DNA from: Chrysophaeum taylorii
Taxonomy: Eukaryota > Sar > Pelagophyceae > Pelagomonadales > Pelagomonadaceae
Assembly (NCBI GenBank): GCA_029834535.1
Contig: JAQMWT010000511.1
Coordinates: 1 to 43,907 of the forward strand
Length of the DNA stretch: 43,907 nucleotides
Direction: 5' to 3'
The notes under the pieces are model-generated. The model searched no databases. It saw nothing but the letters and a program-made list of their open reading frames with translations, and was not told where the DNA came from. The position numbers and the translations under genes are program-made. Position 1 is the stretch's first letter. Each line of letters opens with the position of its first letter. Shown piece by piece: positions 1-8,689 of the stretch.

Positions 1-272
1 GCGTAGTTTGGCACCTATTCGCCTCTCGGGCGGGCGGTTGGCAGCCGGAACGTTCGCAGTGGGACGGGGTATGGCCGGGGGGCGCAGACGGAAAAGGTCA
101 TCGACGAGTTGGTTGTCAGTCACATCGCGGTCTCCTCGTCGCATGGCGACAAGCTTGATGATCACTCTCCGCCGACCCACCTTTCGGCGCCCCTCGTCTA
201 CAGGCCCGTGATTCCGACTGCTCCCTGTCGGTCCAGGCCTGGTATATGCTCGGTAAGGTCTGAAGTTAGTTA
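1..272 (+). mobile_element. Short LINE-derived element, copy 1 (cut by window edge)
   Basis: This matches the short repeat found complete at 9596-9957, beginning inside it at the GCGTAG-TTTGGCACC segment and ending in the tail GAAGTTAGTTA. It has drifted more than the other copies: there is an extra AA after the GGGGGGCGCAGACGG stretch and several changes near the 3' end. To its right is the 3' part of copia copy A. The left flank is outside the window, so no target-site duplication can be tested. It has no credible gene of its own. Confidence 0.85.
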
Positions 273-334
273 AGGATTGTAAAAATTGACGTATAGGATG
301 TGTTGCATTGGGTAATGGCTCCATAGAGGAGCGT

Positions 335-526
335 TTAAAGCACAACTGATGGTAAGTACACTCGGTTGAACAGAGTGAGTACGTTGCTCGTGAGCCTGTT
401 GTGAGTGAAGGCGAAGTAGTAACATATTGAGGGATTCAAGGTCAGCCATAGTAAGCTGAGCAGAACCTGTGCGAGAGTAAGGTGCAAACGTTTTAGGAAT
501 GGATATGTATGGAGGATCGGGAACAC
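335..526 (-). pseudogene. C5-methyltransferase variable region, decayed (copy A)
   Basis: This short open frame continues the copy A methyltransferase after another frame change. It contains the segment YYFAFTHNRLTSN, which copy B also has (about 9000-9060). It corresponds to the target-recognition part, between motif VIII and motif IX, a region that varies among C5-methyltransferases. Motifs IX and X of this copy would lie further left and are not in the window. Confidence 0.5.
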
Positions 527-753
527 CGGATCCAGTCTTTGGTTAGGTGATTAGGTAGCCAAAGGCGCTTGGGAATAGCTTGTAGATCATCCACGATCTT
601 TAGGAAGGGGCGTGGATGGAGGATGGGCCACGATGATAGTTTAACTGGTCCAGTAGAATATCTGCGGGCGACGGCATATCCACCTTTCTCTAGATTGGTA
701 GTCGCCACATAGGTAGGTCGGGAACCTATCAACAACATCGACACAGTAATCAA
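493..753 (-). pseudogene. C5-methyltransferase, continuation after frameshift (copy A)
   Basis: This frame continues the methyltransferase that ends in the wrong frame at 641. It reads VARRYSTGP, then SWPILHPRPFLKIVDDLQ, matching the in-frame continuation in copies B and C directly after the QSRER motif. The frame change comes from one extra base near 675 relative to C. It covers the start of the target-recognition region and breaks off again near 493. Confidence 0.65.
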
Positions 754-3508
754 GGGTAGTATAGATAAGGTTGGCCACTGTGATGTGGTCTTGATGACAG
801 TACTTATGCGGAGGCGTCATCTCAGCCAGTAGTACCAAGGGCTGGAGTAGCTTGATGACAGACAGCATGCTGTCGAAAAGAGAATCGTCCAGCAGACTGT
901 GTAAGTCTTCTGACTTTTGTTGTTTTAGTAAATTCCTGTTTGTGCAGGGAGGAGTGATCTCAATTATATCACAATAGAATGAGCGCCTTTCCTCGGGTGA
1001 GATTAGGTGAAGATGGTTAATAAAGGCGGGGAGAGATTCAAATAATAGTACAGTAGGAAAACGGTGGCGTAACATACGAACAAGCGTATCATCAGACTCA
1101 ACAACAACTTTTACATTGATATTTAAGCCGAAGTTATTAGTGGCTTGAGACAGGAACGCCGGAGTTGACAAACCAGAACAAAGTAACATGACAGAGGGTT
1201 TGCGGATATTGGACTCTTGTGAGAGAAAAACTGGGCGTGAGAGTATGCAGGTTAATGGCTGCGTGTTTTGCTGAACAAGCTTGTTCTGTTTCCGAAGATT
1301 GAGAACCAAAGGGCGAATCCACGGGCGATCTGGTAAAACTCTTTGGAGTAGGTAGTTGTAGTATGCCAGTAGATCCCTGTTTTCATGGTATCGCCTGAGG
1401 GGAAATGCGAGAGAGCGAAGTTCCAGCCGCTTGTCGCGCGCGATGTTGTAAGTGAGACAAGGGAGAGCGGGTAAATTAGCTGCTACATAGTGTATGGGTA
1501 TACGTACATCTTTGTCTATGCGGCTCGTGACAGCACTGAGCTTTGGCTCAGCTCGATCGTTGAACACGGTGGTAAGATTGGTCTGGTTCCATTCGAGCAT
1601 ACTCAGGATAGCGAGATGTCGGTCACGCACTGGTTGAAGACATAAAGCGAAGTGGATCTTAACGTAGCCAATTTGTGGATGATCTGGTAGGGGAATAACG
1701 ATGTTGCGCGTTAACATCATGTGTGATGCCCGTTGTTGTCCTGTTGCCGTCTGAATAACAATCGGAGCGTACTTAGAGTCCAATGGTATTATATGATTGG
1801 GTATAGCGAAATCGCAGGTGGACATCAAGGAGATGGTAGCACAAGAGTCAAAATATAGGAAAGAGCAATGTGGAGGGACACTGTTTACCTTCATGTAGTT
1901 GGTGAGGAAGGCGTTTTCCGAATGTGGGCAAGTAGTGGAAAGACTAGCGGTAAAGTAATTCTTCAGCAATAACAGATTCGTTGGAATAATGATCGGTTGA
2001 ACAGGTGGTGATGGCTCGTCAGCCTCATCAGCCATGCCGTGCTTTTCGTCAAATGACGATAGGGAGTGTGACATCCCTTTGGTTTCGGCTTGTGATGGTA
2101 GGTTGAGGGCAGATTGGACCTGTGAAGATAGCGAGGACAATAATGCTGGTGGTAAAGCCGAGATGGCGGAAGCGGTAAAGAGGTTAGACACAGTATTGGA
2201 AGGATTACCCTGTGTGTTTGTAGTAGGAGGAGTTGTTGTTGGGGTGGGAGCAGTAACGACAGTATGGTGTTGTGGCTCCACGTAGTTTAACGACTTTTCG
2301 GTCGAGGATAGATGAACGTCTACATCATAAATGATGTCTTCTGCAAACATGAGCTGTTCGTTTAGACGAAGTAAACTACTGTTGTCCTCAGTAGATGTTG
2401 TTGACAGGATATCGGCTGATTGTAATAGAGTCTCAAATAACTTGTTGATATTCTGTTGTAGCTGAGCCGTGGTATCATTATCTGTCACATGCTTCGTGAG
2501 TTCGCTACACTGTTCTCGCAGGGTGTTTAAGGTGTGGTTTGTTCGATCTAATAATTTCATGTTAGACCGAGAGGACCTGTCAAAAGTGCGGGGGTAAATT
2601 GGACGGTCATGGGACTGTCCGGCAGTTTTCTTGGTGACGTAAGAATCACCAGGACGATAATACGATAAATCGCTGCGAGAGAAAGGCTGGCGAGCATCAT
2701 TAGAGTTACGCAAGCGTCTAGCATTAAACGTGGAAGATGTACCAGGTTGGGACGAAGTGATGAAGGCGAGTGTGTTAGCAGTTTGAGTCAGACTTTTGTC
2801 TGATGAGTCCAAAGTATGTGTAAGTAGTAACTTTGGCTTTGGTTGAGATGATAAACCTTCGACATAGGGTTGCCAAGAAACAGGGCGTTCTAAGCGTCTT
2901 TTGTTCGACCCATTTGATACGACATTGTAAAGGTCTAATGCGTATTCTAAAATGTAGCTTGGGTTGGTAGGGTGACACAATCGTTCAGCTTCTGGCACAG
3001 GTCGAGATGAAGATCGGGTTTCGTACATATAACACCAATCTACCCAACCACGATCGTAACGGTTGTTGCTGGTATTATCGGCATAATGCCGATGTATCTC
3101 TTCATAGATTTTTCTGCAAAGAGTGCCAAAGTCGAATTGAAGGTCAGTCTCTTCCTGGTTAAGTTGGTAAGAGATTTGCCTAAATGCTAGGACAGCTTCG
3201 ATAAATACATGGACATACCAGTTAGGATTATAAACAACAGAGTTAAATTGCTGTTTCAAATAAGACACATCAGTAGTCGTAACAGACTCGTAGTGACTAA
3301 AGGCGATGAGCATAATAGCTCGAGCCTTGTTGGGTAAATAGCTTTTGTTGTATATCTCATTGATGGCGGGCCAGGCCGCAAGTGCCGGTTTTCCAACACT
3401 TTCAAGATTGAAGTAAGTATGCAAGAATGTAGCGTACGTGTTCTGGTAAGTGTGCCAGTCAGCTGCAGTTAACGAAAACATGGTAACCGGGGCACGAACA
3501 CGCAACAC
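641..3508 (-). CDS. Gag C-terminal part, aspartic protease and C5-cytosine methyltransferase polyprotein (copy A)
   Basis: An open frame of 955 residues. Residues 1-400 are gag-like with no CCHC zinc knuckle visible. STEKSLNYVEP at 402-412 is a candidate protease site. The aspartic protease has its active site at FDSCATIS (Asp554). From about 755 onward is a C5-cytosine DNA methyltransferase: motif I VMLLCSGLSTPAFL (773-786), the acidic VVVESDD (801-807), motif IV with catalytic Cys855 in ITPPC, motif VI LLAEM with Glu896, and motif VIII QSRER (938-942). The frame is lost after WICRR by a one-base insertion. The upstream gag part (3459-4112) is in another frame because of 5 extra bases near 3500, so the apparent start methionine is not a real start. 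The C5-MTase assignment rests on ordered motifs seen by eye. Confidence 0.8.
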   Translation of the reverse strand: MLRVRAPVTMFSLTAADWHTYQNTYATFLHTYFNLESVGKPALAAWPAINEIYNKSYLPNKARAIMLIAFSHYESVTTTDVSYLKQQFNSVVYNPNWYVHVFIEAVLAFRQISYQLNQEETDLQFDFGTLCRKIYEEIHRHYADNTSNNRYDRGWVDWCYMYETRSSSRPVPEAERLCHPTNPSYILEYALDLYNVVSNGSNKRRLERPVSWQPYVEGLSSQPKPKLLLTHTLDSSDKSLTQTANTLAFITSSQPGTSSTFNARRLRNSNDARQPFSRSDLSYYRPGDSYVTKKTAGQSHDRPIYPRTFDRSSRSNMKLLDRTNHTLNTLREQCSELTKHVTDNDTTAQLQQNINKLFETLLQSADILSTTSTEDNSSLLRLNEQLMFAEDIIYDVDVHLSSTEKSLNYVEPQHHTVVTAPTPTTTPPTTNTQGNPSNTVSNLFTASAISALPPALLSSLSSQVQSALNLPSQAETKGMSHSLSSFDEKHGMADEADEPSPPVQPIIIPTNLLLLKNYFTASLSTTCPHSENAFLTNYMKVNSVPPHCSFLYFDSCATISLMSTCDFAIPNHIIPLDSKYAPIVIQTATGQQRASHMMLTRNIVIPLPDHPQIGYVKIHFALCLQPVRDRHLAILSMLEWNQTNLTTVFNDRAEPKLSAVTSRIDKDVRIPIHYVAANLPALPCLTYNIARDKRLELRSLAFPLRRYHENRDLLAYYNYLLQRVLPDRPWIRPLVLNLRKQNKLVQQNTQPLTCILSRPVFLSQESNIRKPSVMLLCSGLSTPAFLSQATNNFGLNINVKVVVESDDTLVRMLRHRFPTVLLFESLPAFINHLHLISPEERRSFYCDIIEITPPCTNRNLLKQQKSEDLHSLLDDSLFDSMLSVIKLLQPLVLLAEMTPPHKYCHQDHITVANLIYTTLDYCVDVVDRFPTYLCGDYQSRERWICRRPQIFYWTS

Positions 3509-4112
3509 GAGTGTCGAAAGCTAGTGCCTTCGGGTGCGCGCGATTTAAGATTCGTTCCTCTTCTAAGAAACGAGCGTTGATTTCAGGACGTAATGCCTTG
3601 ACTTCATAGTCGTAACAGACGGTAGTTAGCTGAGCTACTTCTGCATCAGGTAAGTGGGGGAAAGCTTCGTTGGTGAAATGCCATTCCTGATACTCAGGGG
3701 GTAACTCATCAACAGCTAAACGGAGATCAGCAGCCCTATCGGTCTTCCATTCCAGGAAAACGCGATCGAGAATTTGATTCCGGAGGATTTCGTAGTCCTT
3801 GCATGACCGAGTATATGCTTCATACGAGTCGTACTCGAGGAAAGCATCGGCATGACTGGACCGTAGTAATTGCTTGATATGCTTGATTTGCAAGGATACC
3901 TTGCGGTTCTGAAGCTGAAAGCGGTTGCCCTCATTAAGAAACTCAACTACAGGAGCTTCGAGCTTCAATATATCCGCACCTGTGATCGCCTTAGGTGCGG
4001 CTCGTGCTGCGTGTTCTGCCATAGCAGTTGACGGGGAACCTGTGGGTTCAGTCACGCAGTTGACACTGTCTAGACATTCTAAGGGGGTCTGTCTATCGGT
4101 GTCTATGTACAC
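3459..4112 (-). CDS. Gag N-terminal part (copy A)
   Basis: A 217-residue frame beginning MYIDTDRQTPLECLDSVNCV, just inside the LTR and primer-binding site, as expected for gag. Copies B and C have the same start, which supports the initiator methionine. It is acidic and lysine/arginine-rich with likely helical segments, and has no recognised domain. The last dozen residues (ACSCPGYHVFVNCS) are out of frame: copy C reads straight through into VRAPVTMFSLTAADWH, which in A is the start of the next frame. Gag would form the particle in which reverse transcription occurs. Confidence 0.7.
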   Translation of the reverse strand: MYIDTDRQTPLECLDSVNCVTEPTGSPSTAMAEHAARAAPKAITGADILKLEAPVVEFLNEGNRFQLQNRKVSLQIKHIKQLLRSSHADAFLEYDSYEAYTRSCKDYEILRNQILDRVFLEWKTDRAADLRLAVDELPPEYQEWHFTNEAFPHLPDAEVAQLTTVCYDYEVKALRPEINARFLEEERILNRAHPKALAFDTRVACSCPGYHVFVNCS

Positions 4113-4163
4113 TCATCGATTTTTCGATGGAAAATGTGTCTATATGACGACTGTGCAAGCTGT

Positions 4164-4198
4164 GAGTCCAGAGTAGTGTCGCTAAGCGTAGTCACTCA
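4164..4198 (-). other. Candidate primer-binding site resembling half of initiator tRNA-Met (copy A)
   Basis: Directly inside the LTR, the minus strand reads TGAGTGACTACGCTTAGC and then ACACTACTCTGG. From memory, blocks ACGCTT and ACTCTG, spaced by a GC and C-rich stretch, match the complement of the 5' half of eukaryotic initiator tRNA-Met up to the anticodon. Copia itself uses such a half-tRNA primer. Copies B and C keep the same segment. This is an inference; the host tRNA is unknown. Confidence 0.4.
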
Positions 4199-4845
4199 GG
4201 CAGCTGGTTAGTTTTGGTGCTCTCAAGGAGCTTGTTAAGTGCATTGCCATGGAATGTACGAGTGGACGTACCCAAAATATTCCATAACATGTGTGCAAGA
4301 GTACAGGTTAGCCAATTACACACACATCAACATTGACATGACAATACGATGCTATGAACAGGTGCACACAAGGTTACACGATCACGTGCGCTTAAAAGAT
4401 ATTATATACAGCCCAATGGTAATAGCGATACATTGACAAGCGTGTCACATGTCGAGGCTGAGCTGGCGCGGTAACAGCCCAATACCCATAGGTTACGTGC
4501 ATGTTGACACATGGTTTCTCAGGGACCCGCCTACAGAGTATTTAGCAAGCAGTGGTAAGTCACCTGGGAAACCATCCCGTCTCATCGTGTACGTCTGGAA
4601 AAGGTTAATTCGGGGAATGAAGGTTATGTTCCCTATATCCTCAGAACACGACAGGCGGCATCTAGAACTACACGAGAAAGGTTAAGTGTATAGTGCTACA
4701 TACCTCGGGACGCGCTAGACCATGATGATGAGCGTAGGCACAAATCAGAGGACTATTTGATTGTGTAGAAAGGAAGAAGAAGGGTAAGGAAGAGATCACG
4801 CTCTCAACGGACGGATAAGGGTAAGAGGCAGCAGATTTCTCTGCA
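4199..4845 (-). repeat. LTR of copia copy A (5' LTR)
   Basis: About 647 bp, reading TGCAGAGAAATCTGCT at its start (plus-strand position 4845) and ending next to the candidate primer-binding site. Closely related copies are at 13465-14122 and 27421-28082. All three stop at the same base on the right, followed by different DNA, which fixes the outer border. A TATA-like box (TGTATATAAT, minus strand, near 4402-4410) lies after an inverted CCAAT-like CCATTGGGC, so U3 is probably the half near 4845. The inner border is inferred. Confidence 0.7.
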
Positions 4846-4859
4846 GTTGCTCTCGAGGA

Positions 4860-5651
4860 ATGCATAATCCAGCATTTCTGCATGTTCAAGTACTAACAGG
4901 AACGCTCCGCTACTTGCGCAAGCCCGAAAATCGTAATCTTCGCCTCTGGTACTACTCTGGTTCTTCCGCTCTAATGGACCATCTTCGACTTCTTATCGGT
5001 AATCGTACTGACATGGCCACCATGTTGGACTACACAAAAGAACAAGTTAATTCAGGTAATTTTGATCCACTGGTCGCATTCGTTGATGCCGATAATGCAC
5101 CCTCTTATGAACAATACCGCAAATCTACAACCGGTTACGCTATCTTTTTGTTTGGTTCTCTCATCACTTGGAAGTCTAAGCTGCAACCTATTACAGCTAC
5201 TTCTACGCATGAGAGTGAACTTATCGCCCTTAATATGTGCGCCGATGATGTGGTCTGGTTACGCAGATTGCTAACGGAAATGGCATTCGTATTAAATCAT
5301 CACTTCTATCTCCGCCAACCTTCAGGGAAAGACCTGCTACTAACTTATGATGCTCACGACAATCCCCTCCCATCGGACATGTCGTTCATACGCAACAGTC
5401 CTATACTTGGAGATTCGGCCTCTGCTATTCATCTATCTAATAATCCCGACAGCGCGACTAAGGCTAAAGCTATCGGCACACGCTGGTTCCGTATACGCGA
5501 CTACGTACAGTTAAAACGCATACGTCTACATCATGTTTCCGGTACCCATAATATCGCCGATGGATTTACCAAACCCTTTGGAGCTCCACTCTTCAGCAGA
5601 TTTCGCACGTTACTCGGCTTACAACAACCCATAGCTCAACAAGATGGTTAA
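4860..5651 (+). CDS. Copia RNase H domain (C-terminal pol, element D)
   Basis: 263 residues, intact. It shows the copia-type RNase H landmarks: VDADNAPSYEQ with Asp near 76 and 78, STTGYAIFLFGSLITWKSK, the STHESELIAL block (Glu118, Glu120), GDSASAIHLSNNP (Asp185) and the terminal NIADGFTKPF that closes most copia pol proteins. The annotated ATG is internal: the frame is open upstream into the LTR junction with a copia-like CSRGMH, so this is the C-terminal part of a polyprotein cut by insertion of copy A. It is homologous to, but clearly different from, the RNase H of element C. Confidence 0.92.
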   Translation: MHNPAFLHVQVLTGTLRYLRKPENRNLRLWYYSGSSALMDHLRLLIGNRTDMATMLDYTKEQVNSGNFDPLVAFVDADNAPSYEQYRKSTTGYAIFLFGSLITWKSKLQPITATSTHESELIALNMCADDVVWLRRLLTEMAFVLNHHFYLRQPSGKDLLLTYDAHDNPLPSDMSFIRNSPILGDSASAIHLSNNPDSATKAKAIGTRWFRIRDYVQLKRIRLHHVSGTHNIADGFTKPFGAPLFSRFRTLLGLQQPIAQQDG

Positions 5652-5725
5652 TCATTACCCTTCATTATGTCCGAAATGACTTTAAACTAACCCTGCTATG
5701 TAAAGGAATACTGGCTCGCTAAAAT

Positions 5726-6663
5726 GTGAAATGCAATAAAAGATGTGATGTGGAGATCCCTTTCATGATGAATCCCACTAAAAACAAAGATGCTGCGAGC
5801 CGACGCCACTCTACCCTGAACCGTGGTCGCGGTGGTGCACTGTCACTATCCCCACCTTTTAATGCTCTAACTCCAAGCGTTGCACCGACTAGTTCCCCTA
5901 ATCGGAAACATCAAACCTATTTGTCGGTGGCTCAAGGACATCAATCTACGCCCGTGACGCCCAAGGCGCCCAAGGCAACTGTCCAACAACAGTCTAAATC
6001 GCAAGCAGCGAAGTCTGAGTATTTCCTGCTCAAACACTGCAAGTTTGACGTACTGGCGATGATGTCCGGGAACGTTACTGCTCTTGGTTCTTCGCAACCC
6101 AATTTTCTCATTCCGCAACATAAGGACCCCCAGTGCTGGCTTAAGTCTTTGCAGTAGCTGCTTACGGAAGCACAACAGATAGAGTTTGTAGATAACGTCC
6201 TATACCTCAGTTCATTGCTGTGCGTCAAAGCAAAGCGCATTCGGAATGCCCCCGCTATATCTCCTAATGAAGGGATACGCCTTCATCGCTTCCCACCCAT
6301 TAAAGGGGTTGTCAAAGTACATGTGACGTATACAAAGTGCTACAATAAAACTGAGATGCCGGGCACACCAGTCGTGCTCATCATCTGTACTGAAGATGAA
6401 CTTAAAACTGACAGGATTCGCCAAATTATTGAGGATCATCTCGCGTCTGAGCAACATGCATCGCACTGCTTTGACGTACCGCGCCCTTTCTTTTTGTTGA
6501 TTTGTGTGATGTGCAATTTGTCACACCATGGGATAGCTTTAATTCGCAACAGTCAGCATCCCTTCCAACTCTCTTGTTTTAATGATCCAGCTGCCCACAC
6601 AAGAGCTATAATCCTCCGCCTTGGAAAGTCAATTGCTATTAACAAGCAGCTCAAAGAGGCAAC
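5726..6663 (+). pseudogene. Post-pol ORF of element D, N-terminal part (in-frame stop)
   Basis: Begins 75 bp after the RNase H stop. The first 143 residues are basic and rich in Ser, Pro, Thr and Gln. An in-frame TAG at 6155-6157 (after LKSLQ) is followed by LLTEAQQIEFVDNVLYLSSL in the same frame, which continues open to the insertion at 6664. I do not recognise the protein. Together with 7112-7711 and 7721-8224 it would make one product of about 680 residues. A second post-pol ORF is unusual for copia; some plant copia elements carry env-like ORFs there, but I see no signal peptide or membrane segment. Confidence 0.6.
6651..6663 (+). repeat. 13-bp target-site duplication, left copy (TCAAAGAGGCAAC)
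   Basis: TCAAAGAGGCAAC is repeated exactly at 7098-7110 and brackets the short LINE-derived element. Removing the insert plus one copy (447 bp) keeps the post-pol ORF of element D in frame. Confidence 0.9.
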
Positions 6664-7097
6664 TCCCCCTAACCCTGCGATCGCTAACCCTAACCCTGCG
6701 ATCGCTAGCCGTTGGTTGCGATGGAGGACGGCGCCTAACACGCTTGCTCCCTGCGGCGGCCCCGGCCGTCCCGGAGTGAGACGGTGCCTGCTCGCCTCCC
6801 GGGCTGGCCGGTTAGCACCCGGAAAGTCCGCGCTGGGATGGGGTTCGCTCGGTTGGGCAGAACGCGACGGACAGGTCGATTGTTCGTAGACCAACACGTT
6901 TGCGGCCTGCGACGCTTTTGCACGACTTCGCACAAGACCGCGCGCAGTGGCGGTCCGTCATCAACGAATCCTCGTCCCTCGCCTCGGCCCCAACTGCGTG
7001 ATTTTCCTCAGTGATTCCGGATCGGCTCCTGCCTGTCCGGCCTGGCTCCCATGCTCGGGAGAGGTCTGAAGTTAGTTAGTTAGTTAGTTTAGTTAGT
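6664..7097 (+). mobile_element. Non-autonomous LINE derivative with both LINE ends, internal deletion
   Basis: The first half (CGGCCGTCCCGGAGTGAG onward, then GGCCGGTTAGCACCCGGAAAG) matches the 5' end of the LINE at 18371-21767. The second half, from the CACGACTTCGCACAAGACCGCG segment to GGCTCCCATGCTCGGGAGAGG, matches its last roughly 150 bp. The RT and most of the endonuclease are absent. It ends in TTAG-type repeats and has perfect 13-bp target-site duplications. It also has about 100 bp at its 5' side that the LINE copy here lacks, including two copies of a CTAACCCTGCGATCGC unit. This is good evidence that the LINE machinery mobilises short partners. Confidence 0.88.
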
Positions 7098-7110
7098 TCA
7101 AAGAGGCAAC
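7098..7110 (+). repeat. 13-bp target-site duplication, right copy
   Basis: Exact repeat of TCAAAGAGGCAAC at 6651-6663, directly after the TTAG-type tail of the inserted element. Confidence 0.9.
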
Positions 7111-7111
7111 C

Positions 7112-7711
7112 ATGCAGACTGCAACATCCCTTAAAGTTGATGCCTCTAAAATCATTGTTAAGCTTGACGATAACGCTATGCTCTTACTTCAGCTGCCCTT
7201 TATTTCGAGTGTAAATCTTGAGATTCTTGTAGCAACTTGGTCTTTGTTACAGTCCGTTGAAGATAAAGTATGTGTAGTGACCAACTCTGATGAGCTACTT
7301 AACGTGCTTGTCGAACGCTTCGTTAACGATGTTTCCCACCAATTTGACGTAACTTCTTCCGAGACGGTACCGCCAATGCTTAATTATTTTCGTCAACTAT
7401 CACTTGACCAGCAAACTGCCTTTAAAAATGTGCTAATCCAGGTTGGCTGCCCCTCGGACATAATTGACGTCTTTTCAGATAATACCTCTTCTGAAGATGT
7501 TTCACCAGCGCCGATCGACAATCCACCCGCTGAACCCACGCCAGATAAAGCTAACGACAATATGGCTGAATCTTTACACCAATTAAAAGAAGAGGCTTGG
7601 TCTTTATCCTTACGTCTCACTAATACCGAACAGCAATTGATGGCGCGAGATCAACAACTATCGCTTGCACTAACGTCTCTCACACAGATGCAAGAGACAT
7701 ACGAAAATTAA
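7112..7711 (+). pseudogene. Post-pol ORF of element D, middle part
   Basis: About 199 residues in the same reading frame as 5726-6663 once the insertion and one duplication are removed. It begins MQTATSLKVDASKIIVKLDD, but that methionine is internal. The C-terminal third (MAESLHQLKEEAWSLSLRL to LTSLTQMQETYEN) looks like a coiled coil. It ends at an in-frame TAA at 7709-7711, with the frame continuing as NTQVIENIKHV. No family is recognised. Confidence 0.6.
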
Positions 7712-7720
7712 AACACTCAA

Positions 7721-8224
7721 GTGATCGAGAACATCAAGCATGTGTCACTGTTAGGCAGCATCTTGTCAAGTCTCCAGATGCATCAGGACACCATAATCCC
7801 GTCCTCTGCTGTATTTGTCCATATCATTTCTCGGTCGCTTATCTCATCTATTGTACAGCTCCCTCCAGATACGTATAATGAGGCACAGCGAGTTCAAATC
7901 GACGCAGCAGCTCATCACCTCCACACAGCTATGTCTGATGCACATGATCGTGTTATTCCTGCATTGGATCTACACGCTCTTACACCAGATGCTGCTATGT
8001 CTTTCCTTTCGTCTGTCATGTCACCCTTGGTCACCTTGAGTGATGCAATGACTACGCACAATACCAACACTGCTAACGACCTATCCTCTGATGATCATAA
8101 TTCGTCTTCTCCAGAGTTAAAGGAACTGGACGATAATAGCGAGGATGAACTGGACCACACATCTGATGTTGTGGATACCGATACAGCTTCTTTGCGCAAC
8201 ATCACAACACGCTCGACATCATAA
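7721..8224 (+). pseudogene. Post-pol ORF of element D, C-terminal part
   Basis: 167 residues, in the same frame as the two preceding segments and separated from them only by a TAA. The middle is helical. The C-terminal 50 residues are very acidic (SSPELKELDDNSEDELD and following) and the true stop is at 8222-8224. It could be a nucleic-acid mimic or a chaperone-like tail, but nothing specific supports that. Unrecognised. Confidence 0.55.
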
Positions 8225-8665
8225 TTAACTTGTCCTGTTCTGTTGTTGTTTGTTCCACTGTTCACTGTTCTCATGTATATTGCACAAGTTCCGCTTCAAG
8301 AACGTCTGAAGTGCATAAACCGTTTTCACACGTTGAGGGGGTCCAGAGAGCTACACTACTATGTGTGCGACACTGGAACATTTCACACCTATCTCTACAC
8401 GAGGGTTTTCTCTCCGTAATACGGTTTTCCCTCGTTCCTCATTCCTTCTTTCCTTACCCTTCCGCCCTTTTTTTTCTCAGATTACGAAGAACCCAATCTG
8501 AAGCTCTTTTCCAACATGGAGTAGGCCTCCAGGTGCGTACCGTCAGGTACGGGGTTTTCTGTTTAGTTAACAGAGACTTCGTTCCTCGTTGTCAGTGTAA
8601 ACGCTTCTATGGGACCTAATGTCCTTAAGGAGTTAGGGCTTAAATCCCTACCTTGTGTAGTAGCA
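8225..8665 (+). other. 3' untranslated region and probable LTR of element D
   Basis: No coding frame is credible here. A polypurine run (GTTGAGGGGGTCC, about 8333-8345) could be the plus-strand primer in front of the 3' LTR. A TTCCTTACCCTTCCGCCC stretch resembles the TCCTTACCC-type stretch in the LTRs of copies A-C. The junction with copy B is somewhere between 8611 and 8690. CA at 8664-8665 is a possible LTR end, but I could not confirm the borders. Confidence 0.35.
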
Positions 8666-8689
8666 TGTGACAAGCGGAATGGTCTGTAC

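Larger units (their letters stand above)
273..4845 (-). mobile_element. Ty1/copia-like retrotransposon copy A with C5-methyltransferase (partial)
   Basis: On the minus strand this reads LTR (4845-4199), primer-binding site (about 4198-4164), gag, aspartic protease and C5-cytosine methyltransferase. It then runs off the left side through the short element at 1-272. The right end stops exactly at the TG...CA border of the LTR and abuts the in-frame RNase H of element D, so A inserted into D. It is the best preserved of the three copies but has at least two frameshifts, near 3500 (5 extra bases) and near 675 (1 extra base). Integrase, RT and the 3' LTR should lie left of the window. Confidence 0.85.
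4846..8665 (+). mobile_element. Ty1/copia-like retrotransposon D (3' half)
   Basis: On the plus strand: RNase H end of pol, a long post-pol ORF broken by a short LINE-derived insertion, then a 3' untranslated or LTR region. Its pol frame is open right up to the LTR border of copy A (CSRGMH precedes the first ATG), so the missing 5' half was displaced by insertion of A and should lie left of the window. On the right it abuts copy B on the opposite strand, between about 8611 and 8690. I could not fix its 3' LTR borders. Confidence 0.7.

Noticed and set aside
6666..6712. Telomere-like CCCTAA repeats
   Set aside because: Only three or four interrupted units, inside the 5' end of a LINE derivative and related to its normal CCTTACCCTGATCGC start.
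6155..7711. Reassigned stop codons (TAG/TAA as sense)
   Set aside because: In the other elements stops replace Leu and Lys codons, and the RNase H and COG8-like frames use ordinary stops. Simple nonsense mutations explain them.
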